Notes: generated from the sequence alone by a model not told the origin. 64,000 nucleotides of DNA from JALQUL01 sp040382935 (GCA_040382935.1 JBEIEP010000014.1:1-64000), one strand, 5' to 3'; positions 37,296-46,270 are shown, counted from the first letter of the stretch. Made by a program: numbers and translations.

Positions 37296-37772
37296 TTACC
37301 CGTTGCTGGCGCGGTGGCTGCTCTGCCAGGTGCTGATGGCCGCGAATGCGCCCTGCGCCGTGTCACAGCTTTGCAAGCGTTCACGAAGCGGTGTATCGCC
37401 CAGCAGCTCGGCGATTTCGGACAAGATGTCCAGATGCTTTTGCGTGGCCGCTTCTGGAACCAACAAAAACACCAGCAAGGAAACGGGCAGCCCGTCCGGC
37501 GCATCAAACCCTATGGGTTGGGCCAATCGAAACACGGCAGCGATGGGGCTTTTAAGGCCTTTGAGTCGCCCATGGGGAATGGCTACGCCGTGCCCAAGTC
37601 CGGTAGAACCCAGACGCTCTCTGGCAAACAAAGCATCGGTGACCAAAACGCGGCTGAGGTTGTGCTGACGCTCAAACAACAAACCTGCTTCCTCAAAAGC
37701 CCTTTTTTTACTGGTGACATCGACGTCAACCAAGGTCTGTTCAGAGGTCAAAATGGCAGCGATTCGGTTCAT
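37296..37772 (-). CDS. ptsN: PTS IIA-like nitrogen regulatory protein PtsN
   Basis: EIIA-Ntr, receiver of phosphate from EI-Ntr and NPr; controls potassium and nitrogen-related functions in other proteobacteria. The 158-residue protein has the active-site histidine in GVAIPHGRL (about residue 66) and the typical PVSLLVFLLVPEAATQKHLDILSEIA. Upstream of hprK and downstream of hpf, from which it is separated by 279 bases containing a terminator. Confidence 0.95.
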   Translation of the reverse strand: MNRIAAILTSEQTLVDVDVTSKKRAFEEAGLLFERQHNLSRVLVTDALFARERLGSTGLGHGVAIPHGRLKGLKSPIAAVFRLAQPIGFDAPDGLPVSLLVFLLVPEAATQKHLDILSEIAELLGDTPLRERLQSCDTAQGAFAAISTWQSSHRASNG

Positions 37773-38007
37773 AGTTGAGCGCGATTGTCCAAAAAAACAG
37801 TTCTAGAAAGAGTCCCTACAGGAGACCGAAGTCCACCTCAGGCGAGGCCGTTTTGATTTTCCAATCGAGTGACCACGGCGCCGCATTTTGGCCTATTTAA
37901 TCCGTCAAGTTCACAGGAATGCAATATTTATTTGAGCGCAGGCGAATCCTGGGTCGCGGACACTGCCTCGTGAATGTCTTTGAAAGCCCAGACCCACCAC
38001 ATTGAGC

Positions 38008-38034
38008 AAAAAAGCCGCCCTAGGGCGGCTTTTT
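38008..38034 (-). terminator. Terminator between hpf and ptsN
   Basis: AGCCGCCC (38013-38020), TA, GGGCGGCT (38023-38030): a perfect 8-bp stem flanked by A6 on one side and T5 on the other. On the minus strand it ends the hpf message 18 bases after the stop. Its symmetry makes it usable in both directions, and it implies that ptsN has its own promoter in the 240 bases that follow. Confidence 0.88.
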
Positions 38035-38051
38035 ATGACGGCATGACCCTC

Positions 38052-38381
38052 TTACATCATGCGCTTGGCAGATTCGTGGTGATGGGACTGCAATTTGTCT
38101 TTATGTCGCACGACCTGGCGGTCTAGCTTGTCGACCAACTCATCAACTGCCGCGTACAAATCCTCGTTGGCACTTTCGGCAAACAGATCGCTGCCCTTGA
38201 CATGAATGTTGCATTCGGCGCGCTGTCGCTTTTCTTTTTCCTTTTGTTTCTCAACGGTCAACAAGACTTTGATATCCACCACATGGTCGAAGTGTTTGGT
38301 AATTCTGTCCAGCTTGTGCGTGACATAACTGCGCAGGGCAGGGGTTACTTCCAGATGATGTCCGCTGATCGTCAAATTCAT
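38052..38381 (-). CDS. hpf: Ribosome hibernation-promoting factor HPF/YfiA family
   Basis: Binds the small ribosomal subunit and silences ribosomes in slow growth. The 109-residue short form starts MNLTISGHHLEVTPALRSYV and includes CNIHVKGSDLFAESANEDLYAAVDELVDKLDRQV, the core of the family. AGGAGG sits eight bases upstream of the ATG at 38381, fixing the start. It heads the hpf-ptsN-hprK cluster; rpoN, the usual upstream neighbour, is absent. Confidence 0.95.
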   Translation of the reverse strand: MNLTISGHHLEVTPALRSYVTHKLDRITKHFDHVVDIKVLLTVEKQKEKEKRQRAECNIHVKGSDLFAESANEDLYAAVDELVDKLDRQVVRHKDKLQSHHHESAKRMM

Positions 38382-38828
38382 AAAACGCCTCCTTGTGCCC
38401 ATAGGGCCGTTGAACCACTTGCCAACCCAAAAGTCTGTTCAAGCCTTTGACTTGGCAACCCACGCAGACGGAGCGACATCACTTTTTTTAAGTTGCTGAC
38501 CAGCCCCTCCAAAGTGACACTATGCACCTGTCAAGTCTGGCTTGCAAGCAACTTCGGTGTTGCAAAGCAACATATCGTAAATAATCAAAAAATGTATTTG
38601 AGGTTCGGCCTTTAGATACCCTGCCCCATCGCGTGTCGGGCCATTAACACCGGCACCTAGGAACCCTCTGCAAAAATCGCTCCGTGGATATGAGCCCCAA
38701 GAATGGATGGGCCACAAGGCGGATTTTGCAGCTCATACCGGGCGGTAAAGCCAAAACAGCCGACGCACTGGGGTGCCATTATCGGGGCCTCAGATCGCGC
38801 ATGGGGTTTTGCAACGGATTCCTAGGCT
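38382..38828. other. 447-base gap upstream of hpf
   Basis: No gene is supported here. The right part holds repeat copy B (38655-38826). The left part should contain the hpf promoter; a TGGCAAG-like stretch near 38430 lacks the GC of a sigma-54 -12 box and is not called. Short AT-rich and TTGCAA-rich palindromic stretches at 38545-38580 are unexplained. Confidence 0.5.
38655..38826. repeat. Inverted-repeat element, copy B
   Basis: An approximately 170-bp segment with imperfect terminal inverted repeats: CCTAGGAACCCTCTGCAAAA at the left and, reading inward from the right, CCTAGGAATCCGTTGCAAAA. Within it, 38665-38731 is itself bounded by CTGCAAAA/TTTTGCAG and aligns gap-free to copy A (about 51 of 67 bases). 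CTAG at both ends suits the YTAR target duplication of IS5-group elements. The right end lies two bases from the stop codon of the MFS gene. No coding capacity for a transposase. Confidence 0.55.
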
Positions 38829-40097
38829 TTAGGGACGTTGGGAGGGGGCAGATGCACCTTCGGTGCCGTGCAGAAACAGCCCTCTGGCAACCACAATAGC
38901 CATTAGGCTGGCCACAGCGGCTACCAAACCAGCATGCCAGTAGTTTTGCACCAAGTGCTGCGCATCACGGCTGATAAGCGCACCACCCACTATGGCCGCA
39001 AGCCCTAACGTCGCCGATTGAACTGCCGAACTGAGCGTTAGGAAGGTGCCTCTCACATTTGGCGAAGAGGCGGCGCTGACAATGGCCATCCCCGGCACCA
39101 TGCGCGCGCTCATCAAGGCAAAAAACAAGGTGCAGATAGGCATCACCACCCAAATTGGCCACCCGTCAGACACCGTAAGCAGCACAATAGGCACCGTCAC
39201 CAGTACCGCCACCACGCCAAACACGCGCACTTTGCCATGCTTATCGGCCAGCCGCCCAATATACCTTGCGGACACCAGCGTTGCCAGACCCCCTATCAAG
39301 TAATTGGTCGAAATGTTCTCTGCCGTCCAGCCATGGTTGGCTTGAAGATAAATGGTTATGAAAGGTATCACCACGAATCCTCCCATCATGAGCAGCGCCG
39401 TAAACAAAAAAGCGCGCCAATGGTTGGCCTGGCCCAAAACCTGCTTGATGTCGGATAGGGCGGTCTTTTTCTTGCCCTTTGCCAAATGGCTGGTCAGGTT
39501 TGGCAAGGTAAAGAAAGTGGCAGCCAAAACCACCAGCACCATACCCGCAATCAAAAAAAACGGAACGTGCCAATTGAATTTGGCGGCCAGGTACAGGCCC
39601 AGCGGTACGCCCGCCACGGTAGAAGCTGAGAACGCTGTCATCACAACGCCCATGGCGCGGCCACGGCGCTCGAATGGCACCACGTCGGCCACGATGGTGG
39701 TCACCAAAGCGGCCAGCACGCCCCCTGTCACGCCGGCGGCCACCCGCGCAAACAAAAACGCCCAGTAGTGGGGAGCCAAGCCGCAGGCCAAGGTCGCGAT
39801 GCCGAAAAGGGCGTACAGGGTGATAAGTAATTTCTTGCGATCGAATCGGTCAATGTACCGACTGGCAAAAAGACCAGATGCTCCTGCTGCAAAGGTGTAG
39901 CTGGACAACAGCACCGAAAATTCTGCGTCGGTAATCCTGAAAATTTCAATGAACTGAGGCCCCAGTGGCATCATGATCATGAAATCAAGAATATTGGTAA
40001 ACTGAATGCCAGCTAAGGTGAGCAGCAGCCACTTTTCGCGCTGGATAGATAGCACCATGATTGAAGTGAAGTGAACGCAGAAGGTGCACTCTACCAT
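38829..40097 (-). CDS. Major facilitator superfamily transporter
   Basis: A 422-residue, twelve-helix MFS protein of the drug:H+ antiporter type. The loop-2 motif is ASRYIDRFDRKKLL, and VAAGVTGGVLAALVTTIVADVVPFERRGRAMG carries the motif-C-like region and following RGRAMG. Substrate unknown. The ATG at 40097 has GGAACG just upstream; an ATG at 40058 (MVLSIQREKW) would also give a complete protein. Its stop abuts repeat copy B. Confidence 0.85.
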   Translation of the reverse strand: MVECTFCVHFTSIMVLSIQREKWLLLTLAGIQFTNILDFMIMMPLGPQFIEIFRITDAEFSVLLSSYTFAAGASGLFASRYIDRFDRKKLLITLYALFGIATLACGLAPHYWAFLFARVAAGVTGGVLAALVTTIVADVVPFERRGRAMGVVMTAFSASTVAGVPLGLYLAAKFNWHVPFFLIAGMVLVVLAATFFTLPNLTSHLAKGKKKTALSDIKQVLGQANHWRAFLFTALLMMGGFVVIPFITIYLQANHGWTAENISTNYLIGGLATLVSARYIGRLADKHGKVRVFGVVAVLVTVPIVLLTVSDGWPIWVVMPICTLFFALMSARMVPGMAIVSAASSPNVRGTFLTLSSAVQSATLGLAAIVGGALISRDAQHLVQNYWHAGLVAAVASLMAIVVARGLFLHGTEGASAPSQRP

Positions 40098-40179
40098 CGT
40101 TCCGAAAGCGTACGAATCGGCGATAATAGAACCCTCGTTACTTTTGGAGCAATGTTCTTGGAACCCGTACCCAGTCCAT

Positions 40180-40279
40180 TGCTTTCAGCCGCCCTGTAGT
40201 CGGCCACCTTTTGCGCTCTTTCTCCCCTGCTTACGGCACGGGCATCAGCCTTGGGTGACGCTCCCCCTGGCTGAAAGCA
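40180..40279. repeat. 11-bp inverted repeat enclosing 78 bases
   Basis: TGCTTTCAGCC (40180-40190) is the exact reverse complement of GGCTGAAAGCA (40269-40279). It lies between the divergent MFS and corA genes, in the 5' leader of either one. Shorter pairings are possible inside on the minus strand (GTCACC with GGTGGC), and the interior is purine-rich in the MFS direction. It could be a structured leader RNA; it matches no riboswitch consensus I know. Confidence 0.45.
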
Positions 40280-40379
40280 CCCCACTTTATTTATAAACCT
40301 GTTGCGTTGTGCCCAGATTGTTAGGCACAAACCCAGCGCCTTGTTGCCGCGCAGACTGTGCGCCTAAAAGGAGAGTGCG

Positions 40380-41384
40380 ATGCTGAATATTTTTTCCTTG
40401 GTCAATGGCCGCCTGTTTCAGGAGGAGATCGAGTCCCTTGAAGAGTTGGCGCAGTTTCACCCCATATGGGTAGATCTAGAGTCCCCCACGCCCGAAGAAA
40501 AGCGCTGGGTGGCCGAACATTACGGTTTGCTCATTCCCGACAATGCCATGGATGAGGACATTGAGGAATCGGCCCGTTTTTACGAAGAAGACGCGGGCGA
40601 TTTGCATATCCGCTCGGACTTTTTGATTGCCGACGTAGACAACCCCCGTACCGTGCGGGTGGCCTTTATTTTGCATCACACCCAATTGGAAGGCGCGGTT
40701 GGCGGGGCAGCCACAGGCCGGGGGATTTTGTTTTCAGTTCACGACGAAGATGTTCCGGTGTTTAGGCTGTTGCGCTTGCGCGCGAGGCGAATGCCAGGGC
40801 TGATTGAAGACGCCAAAGAAGTTTTGTTGAAATTGTTTGATGCCGACGCCGAATACTCGGCCGACACGCTGGAAGAAATCTATGTGCACCTAGAGCGGGT
40901 CAGCAACAAAGTGCTGTCTGCCGATGTGACAGACGCCACGGCTGGTGAAGTGCTGAGTGCCATCGCCCGCCACGAGGATTTGAACGGGCGCATCAGACGC
41001 AACATGATGGATACGCGTCGCGCGGTGAGTTTTTTGATTCGCAGGCGTTTGTTAACAGCCGATCAGTTTGAGGACGCCAGGCAAATTCTGCGAGACATTG
41101 ATTCACTGGATTCGCACACCGCCTTCTTGTTTGACAAGATCAACTTTCTGATGGATGCGACGGTGGGTTTTATCAATATCAACCAGAACAAGATCATCAA
41201 GATTTTTTCAGTGGCCAGCGTCGCCCTGCTCCCCCCTACCCTGATTGCCAGCGTTTACGGCATGAATTTCAAGTTCATGCCCGAACTCGACTGGGCCCTT
41301 GGATACCCCTGGGCCTTGGGGCTTATGGTGGCCAGCGCCTTGGTGCCTATGGTGTATTTCAGGAAACGGGGCTGGCTGCGCTAA
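40380..41384 (+). CDS. corA: Magnesium/cobalt transporter CorA
   Basis: Pentameric Mg2+ channel of the inner membrane. The 334-residue product has the long cytoplasmic N-terminal domain, the stalk helix, and two C-terminal membrane helices with the selectivity signature YGMNFKFMPEL (YGMNF between helices) near residue 298. AAGGAGAG upstream of the ATG at 40380. Converges on fadD. Confidence 0.96.
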   Translation: MLNIFSLVNGRLFQEEIESLEELAQFHPIWVDLESPTPEEKRWVAEHYGLLIPDNAMDEDIEESARFYEEDAGDLHIRSDFLIADVDNPRTVRVAFILHHTQLEGAVGGAATGRGILFSVHDEDVPVFRLLRLRARRMPGLIEDAKEVLLKLFDADAEYSADTLEEIYVHLERVSNKVLSADVTDATAGEVLSAIARHEDLNGRIRRNMMDTRRAVSFLIRRRLLTADQFEDARQILRDIDSLDSHTAFLFDKINFLMDATVGFININQNKIIKIFSVASVALLPPTLIASVYGMNFKFMPELDWALGYPWALGLMVASALVPMVYFRKRGWLR

Positions 41385-41402
41385 GGTTGATCGCAGCCCC
41401 CT

Positions 41403-43100
41403 TTAGGCGGCGGGTTTGTCGCGCAGCTCGCGGCGCAAAATCTTACCTACAGGTGTTTTGGGCAGTTCGGTGCGAAACTCAATCACCTTGGGCTGCTTGT
41501 ACCCGGTGAGGTTGGTGCGGCAGTAGGCTTTCACGTCGTCGGCACTAAGAGCGGGGTCTTTCTTGACGATTACGAGTTTGACTGCCTCGCCCGTTTTGTC
41601 GTCGGCCACCCCGACGCAAGCGCATTCCATCACGCCGGGCATGGAGGCCACCACCTCTTCTATTTCGTTGGGATAGACGTTAAAGCCGCTGACCAAAATC
41701 ATGTCTTTCTTGCGGTCAACAATCTTGAAGTAGCCGTTCTCGTCAACCACGCCAATGTCGCCCGTTTTGAAGTAGCCGTCGGGCGTCATCACCTTGGCCG
41801 TTTCGTCAGGTCGTTGCCAGTAGCCCGCCATGACCTGAGGGCCTTTGATGGCGATCTCGCCGGGTGCCCCTAGGGTGGTGACTTCGACGCCGTCGTCGTC
41901 CAGCAGCTTGAGCCAGGTATTGGGAAGCGGCACGCCAATCGTGCCCGTAAAAGCGGTGTTGGTGACCGGGTTGCAGGTGGCCGAGGGAGAGGTTTCAGAC
42001 AGCCCATAGCCTTCGCAGATGGGGCAATTGGTTTTCTCAAGCCACAGTTTGGCCACCGCCCCTTGCACCGCCGTACCACCACCCACGGATACCTTGAGGT
42101 GCTGCCAGTCGACTTTGTTGAAGTCAGGATGATTGGCCAACCCATTAAAGAGAGTGTTGACGGCCGGGAAGCTGTGGACGGTGTGATTCGAAAGCTCTTT
42201 GAGCACACCGGCCAGGTCTCTAGGGTTGGGGATAAGCACCAATTTGCCCCCCATGCGCATACTGAGCATCATGCCCACGGTAAAGGCAAAGATATGGTAA
42301 AGCGGCAATGCACAGACACCGGTGACCTGCACGCCGGCTGGAACACTGGCCATCAGGGGCGAGTTCCAGACCTCGGATTGCAACACGTTGGCAATAATGT
42401 TTTGATGCAGTAATACAGCGCCCTTGCTCACCCCAGTGGTGCCGCCCGTGTATTGCAATACCGCCACGTCTGAGGCATGAATTTCAGGTGGGTTAAAAGG
42501 TGCGCCGGTGCCCTTGGCAATTGCAGCATTAAAGCGCACCGCACCGGGTAGGCTGTAAGCGGGCACCATTTTTTTGACGTTGCGAACCACGTAGTTGACC
42601 AACGAGCCCTTGAGCAGGCCCAATTGGTCACCCATGGCACATAGCACTACGTGTTTTACAGGCGTATGGGCTACACACTGCTGCAATGTGTTAGCGAAAT
42701 TTTCGATGATGACAATGGCTTTGGCACCCGAATCCTTGAGTTGGTGTTCTAGCTCACGCGGCGTATACAGGGGGTTGACGTTGACCACGACCAAACCGGC
42801 ACGCAGTATGGCAGCCACAGCAACCGGGTATTGCGGCACATTGGGCATCATGATGGCGACGCGGTCGCCTTTTTGCAGTCCCAGGCCTTGCAGATACGCG
42901 GCAAACGCACGGCTCAGGCTGTCAGTCTTGCCGTAGCTCACGTCTTTGCCCATAAAGCTATAGGCCGTAAGCGAGGCGTACTTGCTAAAACTTTCTTGCA
43001 TCAGGTCGACCAAGGAGGGGTATTGGTCGACCTGGATGTCGGCGGGAACACCCGGTGGATAGGCGCTAAGCCAAGGCCGTTGGTCTGAGGCAAATGTCAT
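41403..43100 (-). CDS. fadD: Long-chain fatty acid-CoA ligase FadD-like
   Basis: AMP-forming acyl-CoA synthetase, 565 residues. The ATP/AMP motif is YTGGTTGVSKGAVLLHQN, followed by GYGLSETSPSATCNP, the hinge YFKTGDIGVVDENGYFKIVDRKKDMI, and the catalytic lysine near the C-terminus in PKTPVGKILRREL. The ATG at 43100 has GGAG six bases upstream (in front of it lies another ATG at 43112). The PaaI and PaaG genes lie just upstream on the same strand, so an aryl- or acyl-acid substrate is possible. Confidence 0.9.
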   Translation of the reverse strand: MTFASDQRPWLSAYPPGVPADIQVDQYPSLVDLMQESFSKYASLTAYSFMGKDVSYGKTDSLSRAFAAYLQGLGLQKGDRVAIMMPNVPQYPVAVAAILRAGLVVVNVNPLYTPRELEHQLKDSGAKAIVIIENFANTLQQCVAHTPVKHVVLCAMGDQLGLLKGSLVNYVVRNVKKMVPAYSLPGAVRFNAAIAKGTGAPFNPPEIHASDVAVLQYTGGTTGVSKGAVLLHQNIIANVLQSEVWNSPLMASVPAGVQVTGVCALPLYHIFAFTVGMMLSMRMGGKLVLIPNPRDLAGVLKELSNHTVHSFPAVNTLFNGLANHPDFNKVDWQHLKVSVGGGTAVQGAVAKLWLEKTNCPICEGYGLSETSPSATCNPVTNTAFTGTIGVPLPNTWLKLLDDDGVEVTTLGAPGEIAIKGPQVMAGYWQRPDETAKVMTPDGYFKTGDIGVVDENGYFKIVDRKKDMILVSGFNVYPNEIEEVVASMPGVMECACVGVADDKTGEAVKLVIVKKDPALSADDVKAYCRTNLTGYKQPKVIEFRTELPKTPVGKILRRELRDKPAA

Positions 43101-43215
43101 CGGGTGCTCCATTTTGTAAGGTTCGGTTCAGCATGGCTATTGTTACTGCCTAGTGCTGCCATTTTGAGGTACTGTCACCCTTAATTTCCTAGGAAAAACC
43201 CGCGAACCAATGTAA

Positions 43216-43659
43216 TCATGGCAGCACCGTGCCTTTTATTTGAGCGCTTTTGCCACGAAACAGTGCAATTGCCTCGTCGTGCTGATTGGTCACCACCATA
43301 TCATAGATGCCGTGACGCCCGCTGAGTACCTGCTCTTGACCCACGCAAGTCAGTACATCGCCTGCATATACCGGCTTTAGGAACTCAATGGAGCACCCCG
43401 AAGCCACGGTGTTTTGGTTGTAGCTGTTGCACGCAAAGGCGAAGGTGGAATCGGCCAGCGTAAAGATAAAGCCCCCGTGGCAGATATGGTGACCGTTCAA
43501 GTGTTTGGCCTGCACCGTCATTTGCAAGGTGGCGTTACCAGGCCCACAAGCCAGCAATTGCATGCCCATGGTTTCTCTGGAGGCCACATCGGCGGCAAAC
43601 ATGGTTTGCCCCACCTGGGCGGCCAACTGCTCGGGGGTAAGCGCCACGCGATCCATCAC
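43216..43659 (-). CDS. paaI: PaaI-type hotdog thioesterase
   Basis: A 147-residue hotdog-fold acyl-CoA thioesterase. The active-site block HLNGHHICHGGFIFTLADSTFAFACNSYN is the PaaI (hydroxyphenylacetyl-CoA thioesterase) pattern, with the catalytic Asp in LADSTFA. In phenylacetate catabolism it clears dead-end CoA thioesters. Start codon overlaps the stop of the PaaG-like gene by four bases. Confidence 0.9.
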   Translation of the reverse strand: MMDRVALTPEQLAAQVGQTMFAADVASRETMGMQLLACGPGNATLQMTVQAKHLNGHHICHGGFIFTLADSTFAFACNSYNQNTVASGCSIEFLKPVYAGDVLTCVGQEQVLSGRHGIYDMVVTNQHDEAIALFRGKSAQIKGTVLP

Positions 43660-44459
43660 GCCCCCGTAAATTGTGGTGGCCGCTTGGCCAAAAAGGCGGT
43701 TACGCCCTCGATGTAATCGTGGGTTCTGCCCAGCTCAGACTGTGCATCGCGCTCGTGGTTGAGGTGCTCTTCTAAGGAGCGCTGGCCCGCGTTTTGCAAC
43801 AAATGCCGTGTTTTTACCAGGGCTTTGGTGGGCATGGTAGCCAGGCGCGCGGCCAGTGTCATGGCGGCGTCTAGGCAGTCATCGGCCACATCCCAGATCA
43901 GCCCCCATTCTTTGGCTTGTGCGGCGCTTAACTTGTCGCCAGTCATGGCCAAGGCCATGGCACGAGCCATGCCTAAGCGCTCAACCAGCAGCCAGCTTCC
44001 ACCCGCGTCTGGAATCAAACCGATTTTGGAAAAGGCCTGAATAAAACTGGCGCTAGGCGCGGCGATGGCGATGTCGCAGGCCATCGCCAATGACGCCCCC
44101 GCCCCAGCGGCCACACCGTTGACGGCCGCGATCACGGGCATTCGAAGTGCCTGCAATTTGCGCACGGTGGGGTTAAATGCCTTCTCGATGATAGGGCCGG
44201 GGTTGGCACGGTTTATCAGGTCGGGGCCCTCTGCAAAATCGAACGCCGACAAATCCGCCCCGGCGCAAAACCCCCGGCCCGCCCCCGTAATCACCATAGC
44301 GCGTAGGCCAAGGTTGGCCTCGGCTTGGTCAAACGCCCGCCACAAATCATGGTGCATCTGAAGGTTAAAACTGTTTAAAGACTGTGGACGATTCAAGGTA
44401 ATCAACGCAACACTCCCAACAGCTTGAAACTGCACGCTGGGCAAGACGGCTTCAGACAT
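43656..44459 (-). CDS. paaG: Enoyl-CoA hydratase/isomerase, PaaG-like
   Basis: A 267-residue crotonase. Oxyanion-hole segments are GRGFCAGADLSAF and VNGVAAGAGASLAMACD; IGLIPDAGGSWLL has Asp rather than the usual catalytic Glu, as in PaaG isomerases (oxepin-CoA forming). Coupled to the PaaI gene and followed by fadD. The oxygenase genes paaABCDE are not in the window, so a phenylacetate role is likely but unproven. Confidence 0.87.
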   Translation of the reverse strand: MSEAVLPSVQFQAVGSVALITLNRPQSLNSFNLQMHHDLWRAFDQAEANLGLRAMVITGAGRGFCAGADLSAFDFAEGPDLINRANPGPIIEKAFNPTVRKLQALRMPVIAAVNGVAAGAGASLAMACDIAIAAPSASFIQAFSKIGLIPDAGGSWLLVERLGMARAMALAMTGDKLSAAQAKEWGLIWDVADDCLDAAMTLAARLATMPTKALVKTRHLLQNAGQRSLEEHLNHERDAQSELGRTHDYIEGVTAFLAKRPPQFTGA

Positions 44460-44528
44460 AGGACTCCTGACTCACAAGGTGGGTGGACGAGTCCACAATT
44501 TTGCATGGGTTTGCGGCAAAATGGTTTC

Positions 44529-45425
44529 ATGCTTGCTAAAACTTTGCGCCTTGCCATTTACTTCACCTTTTTCTGGGCGATGGCCGCATCCGCCTTTTTT
44601 GCATCGCTGTCGTGGTGGCTGGCTGTATTGATAGGCCTAGCAGTGATGTTTTTCTATGCTTGGGTGCTTGTGTTGGGCTTTGCGCTCACGCACTGGATCA
44701 ACCGCGACGATGCGGCGACACGCGCCCATATTGGACAATTGGCCCGCGCTTGGTGGGGCGAAATCATTTCGTGCGGGCGAGTGTTTTTGTGGTGGCAAGC
44801 CTTTAGAGAGCGGGCCATCCCCGACTACCTGCCCATCACTGACCCACCCCGCCGAGGGGTGGTATTGATTCATGGATTTATTTGCAATCGCGCGTTTTGG
44901 ACCCCCTATATGCGCCAGCTTCAGGCCCAGGGTATTCCGTTTGTGGCGCTTAGTTTGGAGCCGGTATTCGCGTCAATCAACCGGTACAGGCCAACGGTTG
45001 AGCAAGCCGTGCAGCGCCTGAACCAACACACCGGTTTGGCCCCCAATTTGGTGGGCCATAGCATGGGGGGACTGGTGGCCAGAGCCTGGATACAGACACG
45101 GGCCGATGTCGATGCCTTTCATCGTTTGATCACCATTGGATCACCGCACCACGGCACAGCCCTTAGTCTTTTTTCGCCTTTTGCCAATGCCCAGCAAATG
45201 CAGCGCGGCCATGAATGGCATCAACTGCTCGGTGCGCGTGAAACGCCTGCAATAAGGGCGCGATTTACCTGTTGGTATTCGCACTGCGACAACATTGTTC
45301 TGCCTGCCAGCACCGCCACGCTCATCGGGGCCGACAACCGCTTTGTGCCCGCCAGAGGCCACGTAGACATGGCGTTTGACCCCACGGTTATGGCGGGTAC
45401 TTTTGCGCTGCTGCGTGACGATTAA
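44529..45425 (+). CDS. Alpha/beta hydrolase, membrane-anchored lipase-like
   Basis: A 298-residue protein with two N-terminal hydrophobic helices (about residues 6-50) and an alpha/beta-hydrolase domain: VVLIHGFICNRAFWTPYMRQL (oxyanion region), nucleophile Ser in VGHSMGGLVAR, and late His in GHVDMAFDP. It resembles triacylglycerol lipase/esterase EstA-like proteins with membrane anchors. The ATG at 44529 is used; ATG 44505 is an alternative. It diverges from the PaaG-like gene. Confidence 0.82.
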   Translation: MLAKTLRLAIYFTFFWAMAASAFFASLSWWLAVLIGLAVMFFYAWVLVLGFALTHWINRDDAATRAHIGQLARAWWGEIISCGRVFLWWQAFRERAIPDYLPITDPPRRGVVLIHGFICNRAFWTPYMRQLQAQGIPFVALSLEPVFASINRYRPTVEQAVQRLNQHTGLAPNLVGHSMGGLVARAWIQTRADVDAFHRLITIGSPHHGTALSLFSPFANAQQMQRGHEWHQLLGARETPAIRARFTCWYSHCDNIVLPASTATLIGADNRFVPARGHVDMAFDPTVMAGTFALLRDD

Positions 45426-45486
45426 ATCGGTGGGGCGTGGGCAGGACCTGGTGACGATGGAACGAATGGTTTAAGGTAACCGCTCT

Positions 45487-45502
45487 AAATACGATAGTAT
45501 TT
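45487..45502. promoter_or_regulatory. Palindrome upstream of the GNAT gene
   Basis: AAATAC, GATA, GTATTT is a perfect 6-bp inverted repeat 57 bases before the ATG. Its size and AT-richness fit an operator. A second palindrome, GGCTTGCAAGCC, lies at 45522-45533. No regulator gene is adjacent. Confidence 0.35.
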
Positions 45503-45558
45503 CGCTACAAGTACGGGCCAAGGCTTGCAAGCCAAGGGAAAACCCTTATATTGCACCC

Positions 45559-46266
45559 ATGACAAACAAGGGTTTCGAAGATCTTATCCCTCGCGAGAAC
45601 ACCGCTGCAAACGGGTTGGGGCGGGCTTGGCCTGAAGCTATAAATCCCAAGCGGCCGACCCAAGGCCTCAAAGGTCTGCAACTGGTACCCATAAGAAGCT
45701 TAGGGGCACGCCACCGCCCGGCCATTTTGAAACACCTACTGGCCTTGGACGCAGACGACAGGTACTTGCGCTTCGGCTACGCCGTGAACGATGCGCATAT
45801 CGCCAGCTACGTTGAGCATCTTGATTTTTCTAGGGACGAAATCTATGGGGTGTACAACCGCAAGCTGGCCCTGATCGCCGTGGCCCATTTGGCCTTTAGC
45901 ACAAACCCCGAGCAAAAACACTTGGTCGAGTTTGGCGTCTCGGTGCTAAAGGCCAGTCGAGGCAAAGGCTATGGCGCTCAATTGTTTGACCGCGCGTTGC
46001 TGCACGCGCGCAACGCAGGGGCCACCGAGATGATGATTCACGCCCTGTCTGAAAACACCACCATGCTGAAAATTGCCACGCGTGCGGGCGCTTTAGTGGT
46101 GCGCAACGGCGCGGAGTCAGAGGCGCATCTCAAAGTACCCCACGCCACCTTGGGTAGCCACATGGATGAACTGGTGGGTGACCAATTGGCCGAACTTAAC
46201 TACACGGTCAAACGGCAAGCAAAAAACATACATGACTTGTTGGACCAATTGACGCTGACGGGTTGA
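45559..46266 (+). CDS. GNAT-family N-acetyltransferase
   Basis: A 235-residue protein with a GNAT domain at about residues 40-190. Beta-4 and the acetyl-CoA P-loop are seen in LVEFGVSVLKASRGKGYGAQLFDRALLHAR (RGKGYG is the Q/RxxGxG/A motif), followed by ALSENTTMLKIATRAGA. The N-terminal 35 residues and the C-terminal 45 are outside the domain. Substrate unknown. Converges on the RND pump gene with four bases between stops. Confidence 0.82.
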   Translation: MTNKGFEDLIPRENTAANGLGRAWPEAINPKRPTQGLKGLQLVPIRSLGARHRPAILKHLLALDADDRYLRFGYAVNDAHIASYVEHLDFSRDEIYGVYNRKLALIAVAHLAFSTNPEQKHLVEFGVSVLKASRGKGYGAQLFDRALLHARNAGATEMMIHALSENTTMLKIATRAGALVVRNGAESEAHLKVPHATLGSHMDELVGDQLAELNYTVKRQAKNIHDLLDQLTLTG

Positions 46267-46270
46267 CACA

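Noticed and set aside
40091..40330. 79-codon minus-strand frame upstream of the MFS gene
   Set aside because: Low-complexity, no start signal, overlaps the inverted repeat and the MFS start; treated as possible structured leader instead.
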